Source: Anseranas semipalmata (taxonomy: Eukaryota > Chordata > Aves > Anseriformes > Anseranatidae). From it: a DNA stretch of 64,000 nt. The translations under genes and the position numbers were made by a program. The notes under the pieces were generated by a model. That model had not been told where the DNA came from, did no database searches, and saw nothing but the letters and a program-made list of their open reading frames with translations. Numbering within the stretch: the first letter of the stretch is position 1; the number at the start of each line of letters is the position of its first letter. The stretch lies in assembly GCA_013399115.1 (NCBI GenBank), contig VXAA01005234.1, forward strand, positions 1,290,499 to 1,354,498. Reading direction: 5' to 3'. Positions 36,608-49,900 of the stretch are shown in pieces.

Positions 36608-38889
36608 TAATGAGGCTTCTTAACTGGCCTTTGGTATCGGAGTTCACCATTTGGTAAACCGCTGGAAAATGCAATCCTTTTTGCAACCCTTTTGCAATCG
36701 ATGGTCTCTTGCCGGTTGGATGTGTGAACGTAACTCCAGTTGAAATTGCTCACATGTATCGAAGATAATGAGTCCAAGTTACATGCTCATAAAATATTTG
36801 AGACTTGGGGCTGTTGGCTACAAATTGGGCAATGCATTCAAGTTTGGGTTGCGTGTGGTAAACCTCTATCTGTGTAATACGAGGGCAGGGAACCCTTTCA
36901 TTGCTAATGGCCCAGTAAAAGTTTTCAACACATTTGACGGGCTGCATCTTGACACACACTTGTTGCTGTGTGTATTGTGCTATGCATAATAAACTAAAAC
37001 AAATAAGGTGGCTGCAAGCCATATGTTCCCTGTCGTTGACTTAGTACAGCAGAGATTTTCAGAAGAGATTGAAACCTTCGGCTTCAGGCGTCCCTCTTCA
37101 TGCCAAGAAAAATTGCACTTGTTCTTGGGGCTTGTGGTCTGCAGATAGAGGCCGAGGCGTGGAAGTTCGGGGTCTGTCACTTGTTAGCACTGTTACGCAC
37201 ACGGCCTTTCCCCATCAGGCTGGGTCTTTTGCACGTTCTGCACCAAAAAGCGTCGTGCGAGTCCATTACAACTGAGAGCCTGCAAATGGACGTCATGCGT
37301 TTGTGGAGAGTGACCCAAATCCCATCTTCATTAATTTTAGATATTGCCTCAAAAGCATTCACACGTTACTGGAGCAGTACCCAAGGAGCTGTTACTGCCA
37401 TTTGGGCAAAATTACAGCCTGTGGTAAATGGGACTGATTGTGGGAACTGTCTTTCTTGTAAAGACACATCAGGATAACAAGCAGCTTGATGGGTGACTTT
37501 CCTTTCTGGCCTCCTGCAGTGCTTTGAAAGCCTGGGTGGTCACTTGCAGCGTCAGCATCTTCCTTTAAAAAACAGAAAAAGGAAAAAAAAAAAAGAAGAA
37601 GAAGAAGAACTTTTAAACAGCTGTCAGTCCAAGAGGCCATAAACGAGAACAAAGCACTCGCAGTGAGACGTGGCGGTTCAGCGCCCGGCCGATGTGCGGG
37701 AGTCCTCAGAGGTGACATCCAGAGGGCACGGCGGTGAGTTTTGAGTCAAAACACGTCTTTTTGGGGCACGCATCCAGCACCACGTGTCCCAGGCAGCGCT
37801 GGGGTTGGCGGCATACGGCCGACACCGGGATTTTGCCTCCTGTGGCTCGAGCCTCCCGCAAAGACCTGTGTTTAGCCTGGTGGGGAAAGACGCGTTTTCC
37901 CCACCTCCACCCCGTCCGTAATCTTTCCAGCTCTGAGCTCCCCTGCACATGTACATCCCCGCCTCGACAACCCCTTGTAGGACTTCAGCTGAAATCATTG
38001 AGCCGAAAATGGGGGGTGCGGCATATATGCTCCTTTCTCAGCACATCGAGCAGCCGGTGAGAGAAAGGGGCTGGGGTCCGGCAGCCCAGGAGTGGAGCAC
38101 GAAGGAGGGGGTGATTTGGGAAGCAGCTCTTTGCATCCCCCTTAAGGTGAGCGGCTGTTCTCGAAAGGACTCCTGCGCTTTTTCTCTTTCTTTTCCTAAA
38201 GTAATGGAAACGCCAAGGAAGACCAGGGCTTCGCTTGCAAAATCTGATCATTGAAGTGGTTTTCCTGGATGCCATGTTTTGTCTTCTGTTGGTTAAATGC
38301 CTGCCTACAGGGGAGAAAAATGTTATGGATTAAACTGCCCTGATTTCCCTGATGACATAAGGGCTGATTTGTATATAGTCTAAAAGTAAAAATGTTCCAA
38401 ACTGAACTATTTATAACCCTTAGGCTTTAATTATATTTAATACTTTTGCAGTTTGTCTTAAGCAAGAAACAATACAGATTTGGGGAAGGCATACACGTTA
38501 ATATTGTCGCATCTTTAATGGCTGCCTACCAATAGACTTAAAACTGCACCTTCAAGGCAGAGAAGTGCTGTTACCCAGGCTTTTATGCACGTATCTGTTT
38601 GTGTATTTATCTCTTTTTAAATGGGGAAAGTGGATCACAGAGGAGAAACGCTTCTTTGCGTGTCATAGGTTATCACTAGAGGATCTGGGGGGGTGTCCTT
38701 TCAAGCAGAGGAAGAATAGAGGGGGGATCGTAGAAAGAACATATTGTGAAGCAAACCGTTCTCATTTTGCTTGCAGGATGTGTAGGGACTTCAGTCAGCC
38801 CAAGGCTGGGCTAACAGAAATGTTGGGTGGCTTAGTAGGAAAAAAATGTGAAGTTCTGTCCCCGGAGTGGAATAACCCATGTGTCAGTA
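36608..38889. other. Intron 2, unique sequence between CR1 copies
   Basis: It contains a purine-rich simple stretch at 37577-37609 and GC-rich sequence at about 37670-38150. I see no gene or element in it. Overlapping open frames of up to 128 aa near 35960-36350 belong to the CR1 and its margin. Confidence 0.6.
37577..37609. repeat. Purine-rich simple repeat, A-rich then (AAG)n
   Basis: A run of A and G passes into five AAG/GAA units. It is low-complexity sequence with no associated element. Confidence 0.9.
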
Positions 38890-39465
38890 CTGGCTGAAAG
38901 GACCTGAGGGTCGTGGTGGGCACCAGGTCGAGTGTGAGCCCCCAGTGCGATCAGCACAGGTAAAGCAAGGTGTTTATTATCTACTGAGATAGGTGAGATG
39001 CACCTAAAATACGTTTATTATCTACCTGAGGAGCCGGGCCAGCAGGAATGAAGATCATATCCCCCTCTGCTTGGCGCTGGTGAGATGCACCTTAAAGTAT
39101 TACCTTCTGAGCTCAGAAGGGTCAGGGAGAAACTGGAGGGGGTTTAGCAGAAGGCCGCCGAGATGGCCAGAGACCCATGAGTCACACATGTCCTCCAAAG
39201 AGGAGCTGGGGAGCTGGACTTATTTCTTCTGGAGAGGAAGATGCTATGGGCTCGTCTGACAGCCACCTCCAGCCATTTGAAGGGCAGCTGGGAAGACGGT
39301 GGAACCAAGCTCTTTGGCAGTGCCCGGTGGTACAGCAAGGAGCGGTGGCCAGGTCATGCAGCTTGGGAGGCTCGAAGCTGTGCCCATAGCCCCACTTCAA
39401 GCAGGAGATGGGGCGAGAGACCTTCAGAGGTCCTTCGTCATCCCAGTTTCTGTGATCCCGTGAAG
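38890..39465 (+). mobile_element. CR1 LINE, 3' portion, diverged
   Basis: This second + oriented CR1 tail is older than the one at 35.9 kb. Recognisable pieces in order are CTGAAAGGACCTGAGGGTCGTGG in split form near 38892, GCCAGCAGGAATGAAGATC (39038), GGTGAGATGCACCTTAAAGTA (39078, within its limits), GGAGAAACTGGAGGGGGTTT (39127), a stretch with TGAAGGGCAG, then CTTCAGAGGTCC and TTTCTGTGATCCCGTGA near the 3' end. Reading frame is destroyed. A local duplication disturbs 38960-39090. Ends are approximate. Confidence 0.85.
38965..39092. repeat. Short direct duplications within the CR1 tail
   Basis: GTTTATTATCTAC occurs twice (near 38972 and 39012) and GGTGAGATGCACCT twice (near 38991 and 39078). 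The first copies lie in sequence that is not typical of CR1, between two stretches that are. This suggests local copying or slippage after insertion. Confidence 0.7.
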
Positions 39466-41574
39466 AGCTCGCTCAAACTTCAGGGTGAAACGTACAACAG
39501 CTGTCCACCGCTGTGGTCTTGAGGCAAACAAAACCTGGCGTGGCGAGCCTGAATGTGGCTTTGTTCCGATTTCTTCCGAGTGACTAATGCCGCGAGGAGG
39601 TGGGAGGGAGGCATCGGACGGGGAACATCTGGGTTGTCACTGCGTGGCCAAATCGCCTGCAGCTCCGGCGTTCTCCTTGGCCACTTGCACCTCTTTAACG
39701 TGGTTGTGGTTATGGTGGGTTTAATGTTGCATTTTATTAAAATCTGAATTGTGGTGAGCCCTCTTTAGGTAGGTAAAAGGATCTTTTAATCGTGATCTGA
39801 AAGAATGTCAGGCAGGAACTGGTTCACGAAGGATTAAAGCGAGACACGTTCTCTGGGCTTGCCTGCAATGGGGACAGCTTTAGGGTGTTGTTATCTGGGT
39901 TGAATTTTTAGGCAGGAGGTGGCAAGGAAATGAAACAGATCTTGTTTTCACATGCGCCATAGATACTCCATTGCAGTCCTGGCAAAAATTCCTGCCTCGT
40001 GAGTGATATTTAATTAGACCCTCTGTACTACTGCTAGGCAGAAACTCTTCTGTGTGTATTAGACCACTTTTAGGTTAACAGCCGTGTGTATTTTGCCTGT
40101 GTTAGACCTTTTTTAGCTTAACAGCCATGCATACTTCTCGGTACGCCAGCAGTGCATGGGACACTTCCGCAGTGAGGAGAAAACCTCTGCTAAGCACACA
40201 TTTTGCCCTCCCAGCGTATGGCTTGGGGCGCAGCAGTTGCCTTTAGGGTCACTGGGCCGGTGGTGGGAGATGCGGGGCCGGGGCAGACCCACAGCCGCTC
40301 CGCCCGTTTTGTCCCATGGAGTCAACTCATCCCTCACAGGATATGACCAATTTTCATCAGTTTCAGCATGAGTTTGTCATGTCCCGTGGGAACAAGTGGG
40401 CCCAGAACAGATACCGCTTCCCTTGGGATTTTCCACGAGGCTGTGTAAATCTTTTCTGTAGCGTTTCCACTGTTTGCCGTGGTTCTAGCCATGCCATCTC
40501 ATGGCTGCAGAGACGTTTTACTGCAGAGGTACCGTGCAGTTGGTACATCTTGTGTTGATCACAGGTGAAGCTGTGGTTGAAAATCCACTATTAAAAGGCT
40601 CCGAGGAGAAAATGGCTGTAGGAAGGCAAAAGGCTTGGGGGCTTGCCACACTGCTTCACCGAACAGCGTTGGCGAAGTCTGCACGCTGTCTGGTTTGGTA
40701 ACGATGGCATAATTTAAGGCTCTGCAAATGCTTGTAAGACCTTTCTGCATGCGAAATGACACAGTGGAGCAACGTTGGCAGTGCCGTTCTCCTTTGGCTT
40801 TATTTTCGACTGGTTGGCTTAAATTGTTCCATGTAGTGTCGTGGCTTTTGGAGGTTCATTTTTAGAAAGTGCAAGCACAGAAAGCCGTCTGTCTGGCTTA
40901 CTCTGCAGATTATGTCCAAGATTTTCGGTAGCTTAGATATGACCACTGTCTTACTTCCTTCTGTCTGGAGGATGGCCGCCAGATTGAGAAGGAGCATGCA
41001 TCATAGCACTGACGCACATCGAGGGAAATCCGGGAGCTGTCTGCTGGAACAGCTGCTTGCCCTTTTTTTGAGGGAAACTAGAAAAAAAGCAGGACAAAAT
41101 TGAGCAACAGCGTGCGATACTTGAGCCACCAGTGCACAGACTGATCGTCTCCACCGGCTTCTTAATCAGACATTTGATAAGCAAGTTAGAGCAGCACTTG
41201 GGAATTTTGAATCTTTTTGAGATGTCCTGGTTTGTAAGGAGCTTCAGGACTGCGCGTGTGGGCGAATTCCTCAGAATAATAATTGTTCAGAGTCTGAAAC
41301 TTCCAAATCAGGAAGGGAGGAAAGGGAACATGGGAGCTGAATTTGTTATTATTTTTAAGTGGAAAAAATGTAGTCAACGTGCTTTTAATTGCAAGTGATG
41401 CATTTTAATGGGTTTCATTCAGCTCATGTTGCCGAAGAGGATTATGTCCAGTACAGAGAATCATGTTTCTTCCCAGTACAAATTCACCGCCTCGTTTTAT
41501 GTTAGAAGGGTGCTTTCAGGCCTAAAATAAGCTTGCCAGCCGTGCCTGGGTTCGAGCACATGCGTTTGAGGATT
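39466..41574. other. Intron 2, unique sequence
   Basis: No gene or transposable element was recognised apart from the 43-bp-period duplication at about 40053. AT content rises toward 41400. Confidence 0.6.
40053..40138. repeat. Diverged two-copy tandem duplication, 43-bp period
   Basis: The two copies share TTAGACC, a T-rich run, then TTAACAGCC and a TGTAT/GCATA-type end at a constant offset of 43 bp (40055-40094 and 40098-40137). Several substitutions separate them, so the duplication is old. Confidence 0.8.
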
Positions 41575-41790
41575 TCTGAAGGCGCCGGCTCTTTGCGAGC
41601 CTCCGCGCGCTGCCCCGGCGGGAGGGCCGGGTCCCTGAGGCAGCTCCTGCGAAAATCACGGTGAAATTGGGCAGGCAGCGGAAGGCACGGAGCAATGAGA
41701 GCGCGACAGCGAGATCCCTCGCTGTGCCGAGGCCAGGGATGCTCGGCGCTGCGGGGAAGGGAGCGCGTGAAATGAGTACGGAGGTACGGC
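41575..41790. promoter_or_regulatory. CpG-rich intronic patch
   Basis: About 26 CpG lie in 41581-41790 by eye, with stretches such as CCTCCGCGCGCTGCCCCGGC. The flanks are AT-rich and poor in CpG, so the borders are sharp. It may be an unmethylated intragenic CpG island, an enhancer or an internal promoter. No TATA box or conserved exon is evident beside it. Function is inferred. Confidence 0.45.
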
Positions 41791-41901
41791 GCTTGTTTAA
41801 AAAGAAAAAAGAAAATCATTCCCTTCTCATTAACCTCTTATTTCTGTCTTCCGCATCATCACTGATCAATTATTGCTAATGATGATCAGAGTGGCATTTG
41901 C

Positions 41902-41937
41902 AGAGCCTGTAATGAAGCCTGTAGTGAAGCCTGCAGA
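41902..41937. repeat. Three-copy 12-bp tandem repeat
   Basis: Three units of the type GAAGCCTGTAGT stand head to tail, each differing at one to three bases from the next. Confidence 0.85.
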
Positions 41938-44900
41938 GGATTAAGCTCCCTGCTCAGCCAGGCTGGCGGTGTCGCTGGGCTGGGCTGGCCGTGTGTGTGT
42001 GCAGCAGGTCGCCGACCTTGCGGACACATCTTCAGCTGAACGGGTGCTCTGGGATCGAGCTCGAATCCTCCGTAGCAGTTTGCAGAGTAAGTCACTCCAG
42101 GAATTGCACGTGCAGCTTCTTACTGTATTGAGGGGACGTTTGCTGAAGCATTTTGTGGATGGGAGTGCTTGAATTGGTCAGGTAGCAAGGAATTTCACGG
42201 GGGTTGGTGGTATGGAGGCACATATCTAAGATACTGTACGTGTATGAAGTACAGCTTGTGTATGTGTTCTAGCATGAGTGCTTTGAAGGGCTTGTAGTCT
42301 AGGACGTTGGCATCTCGACTCCCTGAGAGTGTAAATTTTCAGCAGTTCTGCTTCCAAAAAAAAACAGGTGAGTAGTCTAGACAGAGGTGACGGAGGATTT
42401 CCCTCCGAACAGGAACCCAGGAGAAGCTAGAAACTGGAGCGAGTCTGATGGGAGAGGGCAGGGCTTGGGCCTCTTCTTTTCTTTTTTTCTTTTTATACTG
42501 TAGTTAGCTGGCAGTCCACCCAAAAACAGTTGGCTGTATTAATTCCTCCTAAGTGAAAGCTTTACATGGGTGTAACTCTTTCTTTTCTTCGGCAGCCAAA
42601 ACATTTTTATTTCCAAAGGCAGAGGGACAGAGCAGAAAAATCTGTTTTTTTTTATTTTCTTTTGTTGCCATTTCTAGGTAATGAAGCTTCAGCTAACCCA
42701 GAACTTACAATTATTTCAAATAATATTTCAAATAATTGTAAGGAAAAAAAATAGCACGTGGCACAGGTCTGTGGATCCCTACCCTCCTTTCCAGGAGCCA
42801 GCAGCCCCCCCGCTGGCCGTGAGCTCCGCAGTGCGGTCAGTGCCATGCGAAAGCTTCGAGTCCCAGGGCAGGGCCAGAGCAGCCTGCTGCATCCCCGGGG
42901 GGACAGGTTGCTTTGGGCTGCTGAAAACCAGGTCGTGCTGGCCCCGTGGGGAGAGAAACGTCTGGGTGTGCATGTGGAAACATCAAATGTGCTCTATAAG
43001 CTGCGGTGTCCTGTATTTCTGCTGTCCCCCACATCCGACGGCTCAGCGGGATGCTTCCTTGTCAAGGGCTGTTTGAGTAAGGCTTCGCGGTCATGAGCAG
43101 GGAGGTGCTGCGGATTTCGCGTGCTCAGCATGGAAATCCTGTGACTTTATCTAAAAGCACCTAGAGCTGTTTCAGTGCAGGGGCCCTTTCCCCCTCCGCG
43201 ACATCCCCGGGACTTGTGGTGGCTGAGCAGGGGCTCAGCCCATCCGCCGGCCCCGCAGGGCTGCGGTGCTCTTCCCACGAGGGGTGTCGTGGGTGGTCGG
43301 CGTGGCCGAGATCTGGGAGCTGAAGGAAGCGGAGCCCGTGTTGGAGAGCTGGAATGCTCGAGGAGAACTAATCGACCGTAATCTGACAGCAGATCTAGCT
43401 ACGCAGAGGACAGCTCATCACCACGTTAGCAGAAACTGGCTTTCTAGCGGAAATGGAGCTGATGGATGTTTTCTAATTATTCCCTCGTGTTGCAAATGTT
43501 AGACAGCCAGCTTGAAATCTCTGCCCAGAATTCAGAGCCTTAATTTGTTTGACCTTTTCACTGATGAAGACACAAGGCTGTATGAATTGCAGTCATCTCC
43601 ATTAATTTCTCTATTGTTCTGCGGATGCAAATGAGCTTGTTCTTCCGCAAACCCTGTACGGCGCGGTGCGGTTCAGCACTAGGAAATGCTTTGCGGTGTG
43701 TTTGAGGGGATGCTGAGCTGCTCCTCACCGCAGGGTTCGTCTTCCAGACAGGTCGAGTAAAGGATCCGGGCTGACTGGAGCTGGAGTTTTCTTTAAATAT
43801 ACCAACGTGGGGGTTTCTCTCCCTTTCCACGTCTTCCTTTAGCAATAAGCACATCTTCCGGCAGGTGGATTTCTCACAAAAGCGCCTTGGTCTTACCTTG
43901 GACACACCTGTTCTGACAAGGAGCGATGCATTTCAGATAGCATATCTCAAGGGTGCGTAATGCTCCAGCATCGCCCTCTTGGCTTGAAAACCCTCTTCTA
44001 GCTAATCGGTCTGAAACCCTTTTGAGAGTGCATGTGTGATTTCCACTACTTTATCAGGGAGACTTTTATCCCCGGCTTGCTTTCATGTTTTAATGAAGGA
44101 AAGCTATAGCTGCCAGGCGTCTGCTAGTTCAGATGAATATCCTGGTACCAAACGTGTGAGCATGTGCATCGCCCTCGGTCTGTGAATCACCAGTGGGTGC
44201 AGCAGTCATTTTTGGTAACTAGGAGGCAGACGAAATTGCTGGTTATGATTTGATGTCTTGCCCACAGCAGAGCAAGCAAAAGGGATGAATTAGAGACAGG
44301 AATAGTAGCATAGCCTTTTTTTCTTTTTGTGTGCAGGAAACCTCAAAGCATATAATAAACTATTGCCATTTGATTACCAAAAAAAAAAAAAAGAAACTGA
44401 ATGCAGAGATAAAATAAGAAAACCTCAAGTATAATGGGTTTGCCAGTAATAAAAATACATCATAGAACAAAAGGCTGCAGAGTTTTTTTTACATCTTGTA
44501 TTCAGTACACTGGATTGAAAAGAAATTGGCAGAAGCGTGTTTTGAAAGCCCGCACCTCGCTTGCAGCTCCTTGTTGTTGCTGGGAGGAGTGCCTTCGTGG
44601 CTGCACGAGTCAGCAGCCAGCAGGAACGGCGGTGAGTATGGGAACAGACATAACTGGGGTAGCATTAATTGCTCGTATCAGAGGACTGATTTTACAACAG
44701 CCTTCCAACCGGAGCTGCCCCGCCGTCGCTCGGCGCGCTCTCCGGCGATGCCTGCGTCAGTCCTGGCCGCGGACTCACTGCGATCCAGGGCTGCTTTCTG
44801 GCTCCAGCAAACAAAGAGCCATTAAATTACACGAACGAAAAGCTCCTTTGGGCTGTTCTGCACCAGTGGGACTTGTTTGAACCCTTATAAATACATCGAA

Positions 44901-46884
44901 GTGACGTTGGCACTTTAAGTAAAGCTTTTCATCTCCTTTCTATATAATGAGTATATCCTTGGCCACCGCCACTAATCTGCTTCCTTCCCTTCCCTTCCCC
45001 CCGACCAGAATCTGCTGCTCCTCCTTTCTCGAGGCTCATCCCGCTCTCTGCTGAGCTTCCCCGCATCGCAGCATGCCGCCGGCCGCTCGCTGCAAGAGGA
45101 CAGGAATTGCACACAATGCTGTTTTTCTCCGGACGCGAATCAGGCTGCGTTTTAATGGCAGTTAGCTGAGTTTTGGTGCATTGCACTGATTCAGATTCTC
45201 ACTGTGTGCCTCCTGCTACCAAGGAGTTATTTTTTTCCTTATCCTCTTGCTTTGGGTGTGGGAACACAGTGCCTTTCTAGCATTACTGGGACGTGGTGGG
45301 GCATGGGGTGGGGATCTAAACCCCGGGTCAGCCTGCCCTATCTATCCACTGCTCTTCCAAAATCAAACTAGGATTTCTTTGGTCTCCAGCAGTGGCAAAG
45401 CCCAGGGGATGCAGCTGTGCTGCACAGCAAAGTGCCTTTCAGGGATATCTGGACCAGCTGCTGCGCTCCACCCAGGGTAATAGTCTGCGGAAAGCAAAAC
45501 GCTGCTTAATCCCAAATCGCTCCTTGTGCCCACAGCTGAACTTGGAGTTCCTTTGTGGCTGCGGCTCGGATTGCTCCAAACTGGTGTCATTACCGAAGCG
45601 GCATAAAATGTGCAACTGGACTTGCCGGTGTCTGGAGGAATATTGTGTCCTCGCAGGTTCACGGGAGTCGCCCGTCCACGTTGATGGGGAGACAGCGGCT
45701 GCTTTCCGCCGATTCTTGGCAGCGTTTAACTCGCTGGCTTCGCAGAGCCTCTGACAATGGTTTTTCCACGAGGTGCGGCATACAGCCGTGCCCGGAGCTG
45801 GCTGCTGTCATGCCGCTGCTCGTTTGGAGATTGGATGCTTGCGGTTGGCACAGCCACGTGCTCCCCGCCGCAGGGCACCGCGCTGCAGCCCCGCAGCCCG
45901 GCTCCAAACCCGCTTTTTCCGCACGGAGCACAAGCGACTGGAAAAGCAGGCTGGGCTTGCGCTTCAGGGGAGCTGCTTGCGGAGCACTTAGCAGTGTCCC
46001 CTCCTGGGCTCGGCTCGTTTGATCTGGCGTGTATCGCAGGAGTTGTGTTTCACCCAGGCATCTCTCTGTTAGCTGAGGAATTTTAGCCTGATCTGATTTT
46101 GCTCAGGAGAGACAAGAGAGAGGCTAATTTCTGAGCTTCTCCAGAGATGGTTGGTTAGGTGAGAGGTACTTAAGTAGACCTAAGAGAGAGGCATATCCCA
46201 CGCTGCAGAAGAGCACTCTGCGGGAAGGATTCATTCTACCATCTGTCCTAGGATAGGAATTATTCCCGACACCAGCACAGTGACCTTCAGCATGACCAGC
46301 TAGGCAGACATCCTAGAGAAAAGGACAGTGTCCTATATCAGACTTAGTCTGGTGTGAAATTCAGCAACGTTTCAGAGCAAAGCACCCGTGCCCCTCTCAT
46401 CCCCTCCACCAGTATATTTAGCTACCAGGCATACATACAACAATAGCAAACCTTCCCTGATCCTGGCAGGCAGCTGCCAAAGCTCCCAAATACCAAATCG
46501 AGTAATAAGGGTTTATTAACAGCAGGCTGTGAGTGGTAGGAACGTGCGAAGCAAGATAAAGGCAATTGCATAAAGTAAGGAGCTAAATGGAGGATTTGCA
46601 GATTCTGGTCCAGTCAGGCGGGTTGCAGCTAAGCAGCCAGGATGCTCTGTGCACAGAGACCATGCAACACCTCCCAGAAAGTTGTTCTAAAACATATTTT
46701 TAAGAAAAGCTTTTTAATTTCATTTTGAAGTCCGAGTAGTTGGGCAGTGGTGTCTTACCTTGCCCACCAAGTCCATTTTAGTGAAACTGTTCACAGGTTT
46801 AGGCACTTTGGCAGCAAGGTGCCCCTGCTTTCAGCTCTTGGATCTCGTTAATGCCTTTAGATCAATAATAAAACCCCATTTCCA
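41938..46884. other. Intron 2, unique sequence
   Basis: No gene or transposable element was recognised. There is an A run at 44379-44392. GC-rich stretches at about 44560-44780 and 45540-46020 support open frames of up to 155 aa, again without recognisable similarity. Sequence from 46100 to 47000 is moderately AT-rich; I could not identify LTR ends or a primer-binding site there. Confidence 0.55.
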
Positions 46885-46942
46885 TATTGTCAGATATATA
46901 ACTACCCACACCTTATTGTCAGATATATAACTACCCACACCC
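46885..46942. repeat. Two-copy 29-bp tandem duplication
   Basis: 46885-46913 and 46914-46942 are direct repeats, each containing TATTGTCAGATATATAACTA and CCCACACC, identical at 28 of 29 positions. The near identity points to a recent slippage or duplication event, perhaps variable between individuals. Confidence 0.95.
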
Positions 46943-49900
46943 AATGTTCAAATTGCAGCTTGGCATTTGTAAACACCTTTCCTTCTTAAGTTAATGCCCG
47001 TTCAATTAAAGACAAACTAAGCACATTGCAGCAGTCATGCTTGCAGCCCTCTCCTTCCCATTCCCTGCTTTCTAAGAACACCCCACCCTCTGTCGCTCCT
47101 GCTCCATCACAAGCCGTGCTGCAATGGGCCATGCAGGGGGTGACAGTCCCGCTGCGTGCCAGGCGCTGCGGTAGCGCGGGTCTGTCGGAACGTGCCCGAG
47201 AGAAGTGGGTGTCAACAGCTCCTATTTCAGTTTCTGCTTGTTAGAGTTCTTGTGTCAACCAGTTTGTCATCTGCAGCCGCCGTCCCTCGGGTAGCAAAGG
47301 CTAGTTCTGCCCTCCAGGCCTGCTCAGAGGTGGAAAAGATGGCATGTTTCTGATGCTGCTTCCACGGAACAGTGACACGCAGCAGCCTTGCTCTGCTTTA
47401 TGGTCCAGAGAGCATTTGAAATGGAATAAATCTTGCAATCCCGTTAAAACCATGCCAAAACACTTTTCAGACTGGGTAAATATTAACAGCAGGCTGACAA
47501 GGGTTTCTTGCAGGCTGTCATCTCTCGCTTCAGCCACCTTGGGCAGGAGGACCTGCGGGGGCACCTAGCCAAAATTTGTGAGGCTCCTTCTCTCTGGGGG
47601 GGGGGCCGGAGCTGATGGTCAGATCTCCAAGGACACAAGGGTCCCTATGTTTAATGTGGGCCCCGTTTAAGCCACCGCTCCAGGAGTGGAAAGTCTGTGT
47701 TCCCGGTTCTCCGCTCGTCCAGGATGAGGTTGCCAAGTCTTCAAATGCTTTAATTATCATGCTGTAATTCCATCTGCGACCTTAATGAAGATGATGTCTT
47801 GAGGGGTGATCTGCTTTCATCCTCCTGTTGCATATCGTGGACTGACACACAAATGTTTGCATTTTTGGCGTTCCTGATTTTTAGGTTTTTCTCTTAAAAC
47901 GAGAAGAGACTGTGTGAAAATCAAAGGAAGTACAGTAAGTCATGAATGCAGTCGGGGTAGAATTTGCACAGCTGCCAAAATGAGGTTCAGATATTTTACT
48001 GGGTGATACAAAATAAATGTTTAATTCATAGAGCATAACACTTTAAATAAATATCACTTGGCCACCTTCTAATGAGGATACGTTTGACCATTGACACCTC
48101 GTATTCTGGATGTAGTCTCTCTGGCTGGTTTTTATAGCAGTCTGTACATTTTTACAAAAATAACATTCAAAATACAATTCATTCAATCGTGTCTTAAATG
48201 AGTCTTCAGTTTTGTAATACCGCGTTTTAAAGCCTAGATTTAAATTGCTGCTTGAAGACAGCCCTCAGGATCAGAACTGGTTTTATAGAGCAATAAACTG
48301 CAAATTCATATACTAGATGGTAGCAACATACTGCTACCATGTACTCTTAACTAAAGACCTCGATGCTTGTCCTCCATTTGCCTTTCCTGAGATAGGTTTG
48401 CTTATTCCCTGCATCCCATGCCGTGCTGCATCCTCTTGTTACGGGTGTGTGAGTCCCTGTTGCTTTATCAGCAGCTGCTGTTTGTAGTGGTGCTTTTTAC
48501 CTTTCCTGAAGAATTCAGTCTGTAATGTCGGGTAACCTTTGGCTTGCCAGCGTATCTGGGCATGGTGACTTATTAAGGCGTTATCACATCGATACTGTGC
48601 CCTCTCTTTCTGGGGAGATAAGGAAAGAGGATTAAGTGAAGGGAGAGGCCAAGCATGCTCCGGCAGCTTTTCGTACAGCCCCTGCTTTGGTGTCTGCAGC
48701 TACCGGGCTGTTTGGGCTTGCTAAGGAGGGCTTCGCCTGCCTGACCCCGCACCTCCCGGGCTGCGTCTGCAGGGGGGCTGCGGCTCTCTCACGCAGTTCT
48801 TGGACAGAGCACGCTGCCCGCCCTGCTGGGGAAACCTGCTCCAGAAGTTCGCGAGCACCACTCCCCCGGCTGCAGGCACGGGTCTTTCTGCTGCTCGTGT
48901 CGATGCCAGGACTTAAACATCAGGGAAACCAGAATGTTTGCGCTGTGAGCTAATCTGCTCTTTAAAGATGTTAGATAATGTAATAAAATAGTTCGGTGGT
49001 GCACTGCAATTACCTTTCACATTTCGTCATGCTTCTAAAATTTTTGTCTTCTGAAATCGGGACTGTATTTTTAGTTCAGTGCAATCAAAAATGTCTGGCC
49101 AAGAACCTGATATAGTACCTAGGAAAATGGAAATATTCCTTTAAATGCCTTCCAGAGCTGTGGGTTTCCTCTGAGTATTAAACTCCATTTGTTATGTCCT
49201 GATTACATACTTTGGTCTGGGCTATATATGGCTTGGATTTATAGTTCTTTCTATGGACAGTTTGATCTCTTCCTTGTTTCTTTAAAAACAAAAAACACAA
49301 CTTAGACTTTTATTTTAGCATGACATAAGCATAGTTATTTAGTGGGCAAGAGAATAAAGATTACATTCTTTTGTTTGCCACTGAGGCTTACGGTTTATTA
49401 TAATTTTTTTTCTTCATGGTTATGATGAAAAAATTCACACTATTAAAACCCTAACCATCAAGTCAGGGTAATGGTTTCAGTAGCTTCCAAGTGAGGAAAG
49501 AAGCCTGGTGTAGAGCAGGCTAATTCACCAGCGGAGTGCATCTGACGTTTGGATTTGACTTCGTTCAGCAATTACATGAATTGGTGCAGCTCTCCCAAAC
49601 CTGCATCTTGGTGAGTTCACATAGTGCTCCTTCTGTCATTTTGCCGCTCTCAGACCACAAATTATTAGCCGTAGTCCCAGCTACTCTGATGAACTACCAC
49701 CCCTTGCTGTGCTTTTGCCACGAGCCATCGGCAAGCTTTGGTGCCTGCCTGGTTGCTCTCCTACATAACATAAAGCAAAACCAGAGCGGAGCAGAGCGGC
49801 TCGGTAAATAATGATGTCCTTTCAAGACCATTCCCAGTCTCAGTACCAAGTGGGAGTTGTCTGCAGGATGAAGATCAGAAGGGTGTTTTGGATAGGGTGG

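Noticed and set aside
46080..47010. Solo LTR of an endogenous retrovirus
   Set aside because: The composition is suggestive, but I found no matching TG...CA ends, target duplication or primer-binding site.
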